DNA of 30,291 nucleotides, taken from positions 206,383-236,673 of the forward strand of contig CAMPET010000036.1 in the NCBI GenBank assembly GCA_946803715.1, read 5' to 3'. The notes under the pieces are model-generated. The model was not told the DNA's origin. It worked only from the letters and a program-made list of their open reading frames with translations, and did no database searches. This document shows, one piece after another, positions 21,334 through 30,291 of the stretch. Position 1 is the stretch's first letter. Every line of letters starts with the position of its first letter. The position numbers were made by a program, and so were the translations under genes. The stretch is from Beroe ovata (taxonomy: Eukaryota > Ctenophora > Nuda > Beroida > Beroidae).

Positions 21334-22160
21334 GCTAGTGTTAAGAAAATTGTTATGAAAAACAAGTGGTTGGCCAAAACTTATCTCGATGATTACTTTG
21401 ATGCTGAAAACCCCTATAAAACAGGAATAATTGACGGAGGAATATCACCAACTAGGAATTCTGACGCAATACGCATCAGTTAAAATAAAGCAGAAAGGGT
21501 ATTCCTCTACAAAGAAGTGAGAAGGAAAAAGACCCATTGAATGGTAACCTAATAGTAGTAGGTAACTGTGATTCGTTCGCTGTGATTCGATTAACCCGGA
21601 CAAGAGTGTGAAGCAACCATCCAATGCGCAACACAACGAATATTGTTCAAAATATATCGATAGCAACAGCTATGTTGCTCCTCAAATCCACTCCTAGTTA
21701 GCAGCAACCAAATGGTATGCCGTTGCCCATTGTGCGAATAAAAATATCATCCATCTGAGTATGCCATTAAAACTGTTAAAAAGTTAAAGCAGTCTCCATG
21801 TTTTTCTTCATAAAGGTGATCAATCGTCTCCAAGCATGATTGACATGAATCTGTTCAAATCAACTGAAACGTATCATAAGGTCATGGTTTCGTCAAGCAG
21901 CTACTTCATTAGCTTGTTTATGCTTGGAATTTGAATGTATTACTGTAACAGTAATACATAGAGTAATACTGTTACAAAGATTCTCGATGTAAAATCGTAT
22001 ATCACGGTAAATTGTCGGTTTTGAAAAGCGCGCAAAATTTCTCCACATGTTGACACAGAACGTTGACAAATAGCGTCGCTACACATTTTATAGATTCGGC
22101 GTTCGCGCGCTACATTATAATACCGCCAAATTGGTCGCCACTACTGTGATAGGTACTTAC
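21334..22160. other. spacer between the two centrin-family genes
   Basis: This is where the last exon of the upstream centrin gene would be expected, but no stretch encoding the end of EF-hand 4 was found. A small perfect hairpin, gtattactgtaacagtaatac, lies at about 21938-21958. The rest holds only chance ORFs. Confidence 0.4.
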
Positions 22161-23891
22161 TTTCTCCTGATCCACTCGTATCAAACTCGTCTATCATGGC
22201 TCTAAGTTCATCGTCACTCATTGTCTCGCCTAATTCCCGAGCAACTCGCCTCAAGTTACGTAGACTGATCTTACCAACACTGCATTATTAGACATGCCAC
22301 ATGGGAATTGGGAAAATTCAAAAACTGGTTTACGAATAACCACATAAAGATAACTGAAGCAGTCAAAAACATCAACGTGACACTTACCCTTCATCGTCGA
22401 ACAGTTTGAACGCTTTCTTGACCTCTTCCTCGGGGCTCCTGTTTAACATCTTCTCCTTCACTGTGTGGAGGCACAGGGTGAGATATAACAAACTCCAACA
22501 CCAAATTATCAAGTTACCAACAAAGAACAACAGGACAAGTATCAAGATGAATAACGCACTGATGTCAAAGAAGTCATCCCAGTGGAGATTTCCAGAGCCA
22601 TCCCGGTCATATTCTTTTAGGAGTTTCAATACTTCCGCCTTCTTAGCATCAAACCCCAGTGCTTTCATTGCAACCTGGGAGAATAGCTGTTCAATACTGC
22701 ACTTTAAAATACTCGGATCAACCATGTTGCGTGCATAGAAACTAAAACATGTGCACTGTAAACACTGTTACTGGAGAACACACAAATGAAACAACAGCAC
22801 AAGACTTCTGCCAAACCAACATCTAATCTACATAAGACCAATATAATATAGAGACTAGTAAAGAGGAGACTAGTGGTAATGACTAGTATAGAGCCTGGCT
22901 AAATTGGCAGCTGGATGTGTGGCACAGGTTTCGCTAAACCCCCCGTCAATCAGACATGTATCCCCTTGGCTTTGTCTAAGCACTAAGAAAGTAGCGAGTA
23001 TAGACCTACTGGCTACTGCACAAGCCACTTGGTATGAAATTGGATTTCAGTATTATGCGATATTTCCATTATACCTAATACTCATCATGCGACATGCCTT
23101 GAAAAAAAAAATGTGCAGGCAAGCTGAGACGATGTGCAGGCAAGCTGAGACGATGTGCAGGCAAGCTGAGACGATGTGCAGGTTGATTTTCCGGCCGCCC
23201 GGCGCCCGGCTGTTTTTATTCGGGTCATTCCCTAGAATTGGAAGCGACACCTGTTCGTCAGAACAGGGCTGAGTGACGATTGGGGTACTCATTCGTCACA
23301 ACATACTGACACCACTGCATACCGGTGACGTAGAAATGCTTGCGATAGAAAGCGCTGACACCAGTTCGTCAGAACATGCTGACACCACTTCATACCGGTG
23401 ACGTAGACATGTTTGTGATCGAATGCGCTGACACCAGTTCGTCAGAACAGAGCTGTGTGACGGTTGGGGTTCTCATTCGTCTTAACTTGCTGACACCACT
23501 GCATACCGGTGACGAAGAAATGCTTGCGATAGAATGCGCTGACAGCAGTTCGTCAGAACAGGGCTCTGTGGCTATTGGGTTTCTCATTCGTCACAACTTG
23601 CTGACACCGCTGCATGCCGGACGCCGGTGACATAATAATTGTATACACCTCTATAGATCTCTTTGTAGATTTATACATGCATGAGAAAAGGGTGATCATC
23701 AACCAACTCTATATAAAATTTCTTGAGGATGATGTCTGAAGAACAATAGAGTTTACCTTGAGTTCATGATAATCAATGACACCATCTTTATCAGAATCAA
23801 ACAGCTCAAATGCTTCTTTTAGTTCCTCTTTCTGTTCTTTCGTAAGCTCTCTCTTCTTCTTACTCCGTTTCATCACAGACGCTTCTGCCAT
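22161..23891 (-). CDS. CETN3-like: centrin-3-type EF-hand protein, last exon not found
   Basis: Exons on the minus strand: 23891-23757, 22674-22560, 22460-22388 and 22279-22161, in phase, giving about 147 residues. The start is [16 protein letters not shown], then EF-hand 1 with complete ligands ([12 protein letters not shown]), [22 protein letters not shown]-hand 2 ([12 protein letters not shown]), [18 protein letters not shown], and [20 protein letters not shown], which is the highly conserved centrin-3 segment, then [12 protein letters not shown]. Centrins are small Ca2+-binding proteins of centrioles and basal bodies. The last exon shown ends in phase 1 at a strong donor (gaaa|gtaagt) inside EF-hand 4. 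About 20 more residues are expected, but no matching exon was seen down to the next gene. Hand 3 (DDEGVGKIS) lacks some ligands. Intron 1 carries two minisatellites. Confidence 0.88.
23111..23182. repeat. 21-bp tandem repeat, 3.4 copies
   Basis: Unit atgtgcaggcaagctgagacg is repeated three times identically plus a partial copy, directly after a poly(A) run at 23102-23110. It lies in intron 1 of the centrin-3-type gene. Identity between the copies implies recent expansion. The unit length is a multiple of three, so it reads open on both strands, but this is not taken as coding. Confidence 0.9.
23245..23632. repeat. minisatellite of about 112-bp units in centrin intron
   Basis: Copies of gacaccagttcgtcagaaca begin at 23245, 23357, 23430 and 23541. 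Spacings of 112, 73 and 111 show one copy with an internal deletion of about 39 bp. Other shared words are actcattcgtcacaac, tgacaccactgcataccggtgacgtag and aaatgcttgcgatagaa. The copies are diverged by point changes, so the array is older than the neighbouring 21-bp repeat. Confidence 0.88.
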
Positions 23892-25130
23892 ATCACCTTG
23901 ACAAATGAATTGAAATAATTAGAAAATTTAATTAAACTATAGGCAGAAAGTATTACCTATAACATCAATGCCTCATCAACACTACTTATTGCAATCAAAT
24001 TTGAGAAGCAATGGTCAAACTATGTGAAGGTCCTGAAGGACAGACTTGAATGTCTTGAAAATGTCAGTAGATTTGTGGTGTAAAGTGTGTTGTTTGATTC
24101 AATTGCCTTTGTCTCACTGTCTACAATGCTCAATATCGAAGAAGATATTACATACAATAATCAGGAAAAAGGACCATCACAAGTCTCAAGAAGTTAGGAA
24201 ACAAACATTCACCACCATTCAAAAACTCTACCTTTACCACAAGTGTCCAATTAAGTTTGTAGTAGCTATCAGCTGGCCAGACATCATGTGAAGGGGAATT
24301 AGGTCACACTAGTTAATGTTAATGCCCTTTTTCTCAGCAACCTAAGGGTTCTTTTTAAGATATTCAACAAATTTAACCTTGTAAGGTGAATAACTGGCTC
24401 CTTCAATTCTCTTCAGAACCAAGAGATACATACCAAAAGTTGCTTGGACACGAAAGTTTAGAGGAACTGAGATAAATCAAATTTTTATATGGGTGCTACA
24501 TGAAATGAAACAGAAACTGAGATAAATAGGATTATTATATATTTGAATTAAATTGTATCTAATTTTTGCTTTGTGTTCCTGTATGAGTTCATCATTAGTC
24601 GCTATATAGCATATCATAGGATTATTTCCTACCCTCGTTTATCCAGATGTCAAATGGCCACTGTTTCTCAAGCGCACACCTTTATGGCCAAATTTTATCA
24701 GGTGGAATCTTGATTGGGCAGCACAGATGGTTGGAAAATTGTCTTTTCGAAATGGCTTTGCTAATTTTGAAGTACATTGTCATGGACACATGCTACTACT
24801 GGAATAGTAAACTGGTAGCTCATTCCTGATGATGGTGCTTTGATTATGTTGCTGGTTCTGTTCCCAGTGGCTATCTTGGAAAATATGGCTGCGAATGGCA
24901 TTTCGCACTCAGAAATGGGCTGTCAATAGGCATGCTGTATATTGATTCCAAGTGGTTTCATAATAAGGCATTTGAAAGTTTATCAGCCATGAGGTCTATC
25001 ATTTATAGAACGTATTATTAACATTTAGGCAGTCAACTGTCACTAAAACTAGAATAAGGATCAACTAAGTATTTTAATCATCATTACACAAGACACATGT
25101 ATATATCACGTAAGAAAATTTATTTGTTAC
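23892..25130. other. non-coding, AT-rich stretch
   Basis: It lies upstream of the centrin-3-type gene on the minus strand, so its promoter would be near 23900-24000. ORFs of up to 81 codons have no recognised content. A short direct repeat (gaactgagataaat, near 24465 and again near 24516) is present. Confidence 0.4.
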
Positions 25131-25139
25131 GCATGAGCA

Positions 25140-25950
25140 TAGCCCAGTGGTCTAAGATACTCGCGCCGTAGCAGTCATTCGCAGTATTCCTCNAGGATTT
25201 CACCCTACCCTTGCTGGCGGGATTTTATCCTTGGCAAGGGGCGGATTGAAAATCGCGTCGCGCGCACCGACAGTAGGGTGAAATCCTACATCTGAAATGT
25301 TAAAAAATACAGACTTTGAATTTTTGTCAAATTACGCATTTTATAGCGCCGCGCGGACCGGGAGCATGGCACAAATGAACAAAATGTCAAAATTAAGAAT
25401 TTGTTATAATACTCTCCGGGCATTATTTCCGCTAATAATGCACGCTGCTCTCTATTTCTGCTCTGATAATGGTGCTCGCAGTGCTTATCAGATGTTACCT
25501 GACCTGTTTCGGCCTTCGATGAAGGCGCGCGCGCCGCGCGCGAGAAACTGAGGTCAGATAAAATCTGACAACGCAGTGCAGGATTATAGCAGCTAATACC
25601 TTCGTTGTTTTGACTGCTCTCCCTTCCGGGACAGACTATATATTTTTTGTTTTGAAATATATATCTGTTTTATATATCACAGGGAGAATATTATAACACA
25701 TAATACCTTCTGGCTGTTTTCGTGATACGTGCTCGCCCTCACTGCGTTCATGCATTATCGCACGTATCCCTCACGCCAGAAGGTATTATTTGATTTTAAT
25801 TGCCTTAGCTAAAAATGCTAGGCCTTTTAGCATGGCGCTTATAATTCCGCGCCAGGTTTTATTGTAGCCGCTACAGATTTCAATTTAGCTGCATTCGACA
25901 GTTTTTCACAATTATCTTATCTTATTATCTGGCAGGGTGTGCATCGACAA
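25140..25950. mobile_element. repeat-rich block: A box and nested inverted repeats
   Basis: The block starts with TAGCCCAGTGG (25140-25150), an A-box-like tRNA/SINE head. The words aggatttcaccctac (about 25194) and gtagggtgaaatcct (about 25273) form an inverted pair about 65 bp apart. tatcagatgttacctgacct (25486-25505) pairs imperfectly with aggtcagataaaatctgaca (25551-25570) around a CG-rich gcgcgcgcgccgcgcgcg core. taataccttctggc and gccagaaggtatta bound a further foldback (25701-25788), whose inner arms share gatacgtgc/gcacgtatc. No transposase frame was found. This is probably a cluster of non-autonomous elements, but its borders are not resolved. Confidence 0.5.
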
Positions 25951-26196
25951 ACTCCCTTGTTGCTTGTTATTACTATGTATCAATATCTTGCCCTCAAATG
26001 ATCTGATATTTTGATTACTCTCACTGCAAGCTGAACGTTGAAGTCAATGGAATAAATTCAATCTAAATTCCATGGTACCACTTTTCATGTAATGATTAGG
26101 CATATTTTATTATTGAAAGATTGTGATGAAATTATTCTTGCTTAACTTCAAAAAGGAATCCTTTTCTCAGCAAATGTGCTCAACACAGTAAACATA

Positions 26197-26708
26197 CAGG
26201 ATATGTCAAACAAGTGGACAAAAGTAAACGTCAATAATCAACATCTCAGCTTGTGTTGAAATTTGAGGGTGTGGTAGATATTGGCAATAAGTTTTTCCCA
26301 CAAAAATTTTTGGGTCCCTAGCTCAAAAACTATCATCAAAAAACTGACTTTTCATTTTTTCTTCATTTCTAATGCTGTCCATAACTCCAGTTGTTAGAAA
26401 TAAAAATTGCAGCATAGATAGACATCACTAGCACCTATTTGTTCAAGGAAATTCAAGTTTCAACCTCAAAAAATGACTGTGGAATTGGCAAAAAGCAACA
26501 GAACAGTTCATGTCAACTTCGTCATCAACAATGCATGATTTGAGCCTCAAAAATGATTGCAGAGTTCAACATAATAATCCTCAACTAATTCAGAACAAAT
26601 CCTGATGATTTCATATTGTTAACTTAAAAAGGTGGGAGATATGCATGTTTTGGTAGAGCACACAGATTTGGATGTTTACTTTTGTCCACTTACTTTTGAG
26701 ACACCCTG
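26197..26708. mobile_element. Tc1/mariner-type MITE, about 512 bp
   Basis: Each end is flanked by TA. The left end (caggatatgtcaaacaag, then tggacaaaagtaaac) is the imperfect reverse complement of the right end (gtttacttttgtcca, then cttacttttgagacaccctg), giving terminal inverted repeats of about 40 bp. TA target duplication and CAGG-type ends suit the Tc1/mariner superfamily. The interior is AT-rich with no transposase, so the element is non-autonomous. Confidence 0.7.
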
Positions 26709-26767
26709 TATCATAATGTAGTGAAACAAATATAATGTGATTGTGGGCTATCAACTTTTGTGACAGA

Positions 26768-26948
26768 GTGGTCTGTACGGAACCCCATGGTTTCGATTCC
26801 TTGTTTAACATGCCGTACAGCAAGGATCTCCACCGTGTTCGCCAGGCTAGGCACATAACCACTATGTCTTGACCAAAGTCGATTTTATAAGTCTCGTTCA
26901 CAGGAAATGTTTCTGTAAGTGGTCTGTACGGAACCCCACGGTTTTGAT
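26768..26948. repeat. direct repeats flanking a 120-bp segment
   Basis: gtggtctgtacggaacccca, followed by a variable base and ggttt, occurs at 26768 and again at 26919, 151 bp apart with few mismatches. The enclosed segment also has ttgtttaacatgccgtacag. It lies 140 bp upstream of the phosphatase start. It may be a small duplicated element or part of a larger mobile element. An ORF runs through it on the minus strand (26952-26611), but this also crosses into the MITE and is not taken as a gene. Confidence 0.55.
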
Positions 26949-27091
26949 ACATACAATGTCAATGAATTTCTTTCATTCACTTTTGCCACTTTTTTACATT
27001 ATGAAATTTTACATTAAAAATTTATTTGTCCTAAATTTTCTTGAATTTATACTTATACCATTCTTAAATCATACTGAATCATACATGTAGG

Positions 27092-28577
27092 ATGGCATCA
27101 GATGAGGACATGGAGGAGGCAAGTAGCTGGCTTACAAAGTTTTGTGAATCTAATTCAGATCGCTATGAAAAAGAAGAAACACCAATCAGGATTATTGCTT
27201 ACTATGTGAATGGTCAAGAACTTCAAGGTGCTTGTATGAATTGGGCTGCCAGTTATTTGAAGAAACTGTGAGTCACAAATACTTATCCTTATATTTTTAA
27301 CTTGTAATTAAGCAACTTGAGAGTTAGCAAACTTCCTGATAACAGTCCAAAAATTTTTCAGTGAATGCCCCACAAATTTTGCTCTTGTTCTGTCTTATCA
27401 TATAGCAAAAGAAGTGGAGTTGTTAGATACTTCGCAGAACTTTACTCAACATGAAACGGACCAGGGGCCTCGTGAGTTAAGAAAATCAGATCCATTCCCT
27501 ATAACTTTCTTACATAGGTACCCTTAAAGTATCATGCATTGATTGAATCATTCAGTCATTAATGACAGGCTGCAGGCAAATGTTTGAGTAGTTCATAGCG
27601 CATCTATTCCTTATATCACGATCTTTTGCAGAAATTGTGGCATCAGAAGTTGCCAGATGTGTTTTCAACAAAGTTCACAAGGTGTGTAAGAGATGGAATG
27701 GGCTCCCAGAATTACCATACTTTGTCCGGGAGTACATGCTTGATGACAATAAGATATTCTCTGGGTCATGTGCTGATCAGAATAGGCGGAAGAAGATGGA
27801 GGACAGGCACATTTGTATCCCTAATCTTAACAACCTTTTGCAATTGGAGGTCGGTAGTTTTAATACACAAAAATATTCTTATAATCATAAAGTTTTCGTG
27901 GTGAGGGCCGAAGGGCTAGGCACGGAAACAATCATAAGGCCATATTATGTGTTAGATAAAGTAACTCATTACTTTTTTATGGTTTAAGCTGATAGAATTT
28001 CAGGTTCTTACAATGAACATTTACTTTTTTGTGCCTTTTCTCTTCAAGTGATAATGGATTGCTCTGGCATTCCTGAGTCACAGTGCGATAATTAGCTTGT
28101 ATACCTGTTGTACTATTGAAGTATGTACCACGAACCTTGATTGAAGTCCACTGGTCTGTGCTAATAATGCAGCTACACTATTTAATTCATATATTGTATA
28201 ACAGCATTATTTAATTCATGTATTCTATAACAGCATTATGCTGACCACATCTGAAATGCTGTCGCAGTGTATGCACTATGCAATATGTATATTTAATAAT
28301 TATTCATGGTAATACCCCGGCCATTTCTCAGTCAATGTTACCTGACTCGAGTATCATAACCTACTAATGCCACATCACAAAGTATCGCCAGGGAAAACAA
28401 GTATCCTACTTCGCTGTGTACGATGGACACGGTGGGGCTGATGCGGTTCAGTATACTCTACAGCATCTCCACCTCAACATTGCCAGCTCACCTTACTTCA
28501 CAGCCGACACTGAGCGCGCTATCAGGGATGGCTTCGAAATGACGGACAAGAACTTTGTTGCCAAGTCAAGTCGAGAG
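27092..28577 (+). CDS. PPM1F-like: PP2C phosphatase, PPM1E/PPM1F type, 5' half only
   Basis: Exons 27092-27267, 27362-27471, 27632-27849 and 28392-28577 join in phase to 230 residues. Residues 1-130 are a regulatory N-terminus as in PPM1E/PPM1F (POPX), which dephosphorylate CaMKII and PAK. The catalytic PP2C domain then starts: NRRKKMEDRH (146-155, with metal/phosphate-site residues in MED), the loop through PNLNNLLQLE, then YFAVYDGHGG (174-183) with metal-binding D179 and G180, and the helix ending DGFEMTDKNFVAKSSRE. The last donor (gag|gttagt) is in phase 0. The rest of the domain, expected to begin with an SGTTG-like segment and to include GDS, DGFFD and DN motifs, is not found before the window ends. 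It either resumes downstream, with the Ly6 gene inside the intron, or the gene is truncated. A splice acceptor-like tag precedes the ATG, so an upstream exon is possible. Confidence 0.85.
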
Positions 28578-28639
28578 GTTAGTAGGCTGGCTGTTCACAG
28601 TGTACCCACATCCATTTAGCCATGCACACATGATACGTC

Positions 28640-28770
28640 ATACGAACACACACACACACTCACATATACACAGACACACCACTGACACGATCGATGCACG
28701 CACACACACACGTCACACAGTACACACACACACACACACACACNAGACACACACACACACACACAAACAC
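28640..28770. repeat. CA microsatellite in phosphatase intron
   Basis: Interrupted CA tracts with one unresolved base at 28744, beginning about 65 bp after the last phosphatase exon. Repeat collapse during assembly is possible here, as in the N-containing tract at 10261. Confidence 0.85.
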
Positions 28771-29239
28771 TCAACAGTCATCACTGGGCAATTCAGTAAT
28801 TGCTAAATTGTGTGTATCAAACGTACAATTAGGTGTATCAAATGTATATGAGCCTCTCAACACCCTTTCAGAAAACTGACGCCTTCACTTCTCTTTGTTT
28901 ACGCGATATCTTGTATCTTGTATCTTGAGGTGGATAACTCCATTGGGTCTTTACATGATGCAATTATAGAATTATAGACCTGATGCAGCCCAACCATTGG
29001 TCAACGCTAATACAATTATCGAAGTTACCGAACTATAATTGTATCTTGCTCTCTATCGAATTGGTTCGACCAGTGTTCCTTGCTTGTTTCCCCTGCTTTG
29101 CATGCGCGAGTGCAATGTATACAGTGTTCTTATCCAATGTGCATTTTGCATGATATCCAACGTAGTTTGTGCATTCGATTGATACTATACAATCTAATTG
29201 ACCGTTATCAGTCAATCTCCAGTTCAACAGCGTCACAAG
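28771..29239. other. spacer upstream of the Ly6-domain gene
   Basis: No exon was recognised, in particular none continuing the PP2C domain. It includes gtatcttgtatcttg (about 28912) and a related word attgtatcttgctc at 29038. It probably holds the promoter and 5' UTR of the Ly6-domain gene. Confidence 0.4.
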
Positions 29240-29704
29240 ATGGCCCGATTCATTTCTCTCCTCCTTGCTATGTTCCTGCCCACTCTCTGCTACTCCCTGG
29301 ATTGTTACTCCTGCACTGAGAGTAGCGATGTGAATGTACACAACTGTAACACAGACCCCCTCTCGAAGGGGTACGTCCTCCAGAGGGAGACATGTCCCCC
29401 GTCCACTGACCCGTCCTTCACTCCGCAATGTCTCACGATGCGGGCAACTGCAACAACCACTAACATCTACAAGAAGTTCCTGCGGTGCACAACTGACGCA
29501 GAATACGCATCGGGTTCGGATCCGTGTAAAACACTGCAGGCGGGTGAACTACACCCGTTGGACTGCGAGTTCGAGGCGTGTTCGGATGATTTGTGTAACA
29601 CGGGTGTAGAGAAGAGTAACGATGGTAACGGTGGTGGTAACGGGGCGGTGTCTCGTGGTGTCACGATCATTGCTCTTGCTCTCACTGCCATGTTACTGAT
29701 GTGA
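29240..29704 (+). CDS. Ly6/uPAR-domain GPI-anchored surface protein
   Basis: A single-exon reading frame of 154 residues from ATG 29240 (acaagATGGcc, good context); in-frame codons upstream have no ATG. Residues 1-19 (MARFISLLLAMFLPTLCYS) are a signal peptide. The mature part opens with LDCYSC and closes with CSDDLCN, the signature ends of the three-finger Ly6/uPAR fold. It has ten cysteines, matching five disulfides. A Ser/Gly/Asn-rich linker (GNGGGNGAV) and a terminal hydrophobic stretch (VTIIALALTAMLLM) with no basic tail indicate GPI anchoring. Such proteins modulate receptors or take part in cell-surface recognition, development and immunity; the partner here is unknown. Typical metazoan Ly6 genes have introns inside the domain, so the lack of an intron here is notable, though the 5' UTR could be spliced. 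It follows the phosphatase exons by 660 bp on the same strand. Confidence 0.88.
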   Translation: MARFISLLLAMFLPTLCYSLDCYSCTESSDVNVHNCNTDPLSKGYVLQRETCPPSTDPSFTPQCLTMRATATTTNIYKKFLRCTTDAEYASGSDPCKTLQAGELHPLDCEFEACSDDLCNTGVEKSNDGNGGGNGAVSRGVTIIALALTAMLLM

Positions 29705-29794
29705 TGTTCACTCTGGACAATGACTCTGTTTAGATTCTTCTGTGATGTATACTATGTTCAAGAAAGCAATTCATGTTTGATAGTTTTTAGAAAC

Positions 29795-29800
29795 AATAAA
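29795..29800 (+). terminator. poly(A) signal AATAAA
   Basis: A canonical AATAAA lies 91 bp after the Ly6 stop codon. It supports this being the end of a functional transcript and not an exon of the phosphatase gene. Confidence 0.65.
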
Positions 29801-30118
29801 ATCTCCCATAACATCTTTACATTTTTGATCGCCACCTACATTCCTTGTTTGGATGGTTTGTCATAGCATGAAATGTGCAAACGATTTCGTGCGGCATACT
29901 TTTAAACTTGTCAACTTAACTATTATCAACGGAATTTGAGTGTCAATCAAAGCGTTTTATTGGAATAATCAGCCATTCTGAGGTTCAGTACATTCGTTGA
30001 AATGGAGATTATCTCTGATCTGTCCTCCTACTGTTACTTGAAACTCTTATTGCACACAGGAACAACTCCAATTGCTATTCACACCACTGCCACGCCTTCA
30101 CGTACACTCAGTCCCTCT
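29801..30118. other. intergenic stretch, nothing recognised
   Basis: No exon with PP2C motifs and no other gene was found. It leads into the minisatellite at the right edge. Confidence 0.4.
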
Positions 30119-30285
30119 ATAATCTGAGAGTTGACACACTCACCACTTCTCATTATCTCCCAGAATCTGAGAGTTGGCGCACTCACCACTTCTCTCTCTC
30201 CCTCCCAGAATCTGAGTGTTGACACACTCACCACTTCTCTCTCTCCCTCCCATAATCTGAGAGGAGAGAAAAACACCACTTCGCT
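30119..30285. repeat. 45-bp minisatellite, about 4 copies
   Basis: Copies of aatctgagagttgacacact followed by caccacttctctctctccctccc begin at 30121, 30164, 30209 and 30254. Spacing is 43, 45 and 45 bp. The last copy is diverged and reaches nearly to the window edge, so the array may continue. Pyrimidine-rich CTCTCTCTC segments end each unit. Confidence 0.88.
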
Positions 30286-30291
30286 CTGGCG

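Noticed and set aside
23053-23630. ORFs with MCRQAET or AHSI-type repeats in both strands
   Set aside because: The 21-bp and 112-bp repeats make these frames open. They lie inside a centrin intron and have no start or splice support of their own.
25137-25215. tRNA gene
   Set aside because: An A-box-like head is present, but no B box, acceptor pairing or anticodon arm could be drawn, and one base is unresolved.
26611-26952. 113-codon ORF on the minus strand reading MYQNRGVPYRPL
   Set aside because: It crosses the border of the TA-flanked MITE and contains a translated direct repeat. It is more likely repeat-derived than a gene.
1-30291. CRISPR array, operon, phage or bacterial insertion
   Set aside because: No spaced direct repeats of CRISPR type were found, coding genes have introns, and poly(A) signals are present. 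The tandem repeats are contiguous minisatellites.

Overview
The window reads as nuclear DNA of an early-branching marine invertebrate. A sponge is the best guess: the genes have short GT-AG introns, they stand close together, and one is an intron-rich class I terpene synthase of the kind known in animals from sponges and octocorals. GC looks moderate to low. Nothing suggests bacterial DNA: coding regions are split by spliceosomal introns, and microsatellites, minisatellites and foldback MITE-like elements are common. The species cannot be fixed from sequence alone. All exon models are manual, from open frames, splice signals and phase.

Layout. 1-7.8 kb is mostly non-coding, with a CA microsatellite, two long foldback hairpins (750-877, 2010-2167), a tentative TATA-driven gene of unknown family (2386-3236) and a possible 35-residue membrane peptide gene (5571-5913). 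7833-11748 (+) holds an eight-exon terpene synthase whose exons join in phase to a 420-residue protein with DDIRD, an NSE-type motif, a sensor arginine and a C-terminal RY pair. 14087-14586 (-) is a three-exon gene for a 71-residue secreted acidic peptide that single-frame ORF scanning misses. 15585-18949 (-) is a three-exon coiled-coil protein of about 980 residues. 19346-21333 (-) is a complete six-exon divergent centrin-like protein and 22161-23891 (-) a centrin-3-type gene whose last exon is not visible. About 24-27 kb is repeat-rich, with a Tc1/mariner-type MITE, foldbacks and tRNA-like A boxes. 27092-28577 (+) is the 5' half of a PPM1E/PPM1F-type PP2C phosphatase. 29240-29704 (+) is a single-exon Ly6/uPAR-domain GPI-anchored protein, and the window ends in a 45-bp minisatellite.

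How the genes relate. The two centrin-family genes and the coiled-coil gene are head-to-tail on the minus strand, which may be a centriole/cilium neighbourhood, though that is inference. The terpene synthase is the most notable gene: it is host-encoded by its introns, and no prenyltransferase, P450 or other tailoring gene lies beside it, so the window shows a lone cyclase and not a biosynthetic cluster. The unusual point in it is Gln where the last NSE residue is normally Glu.
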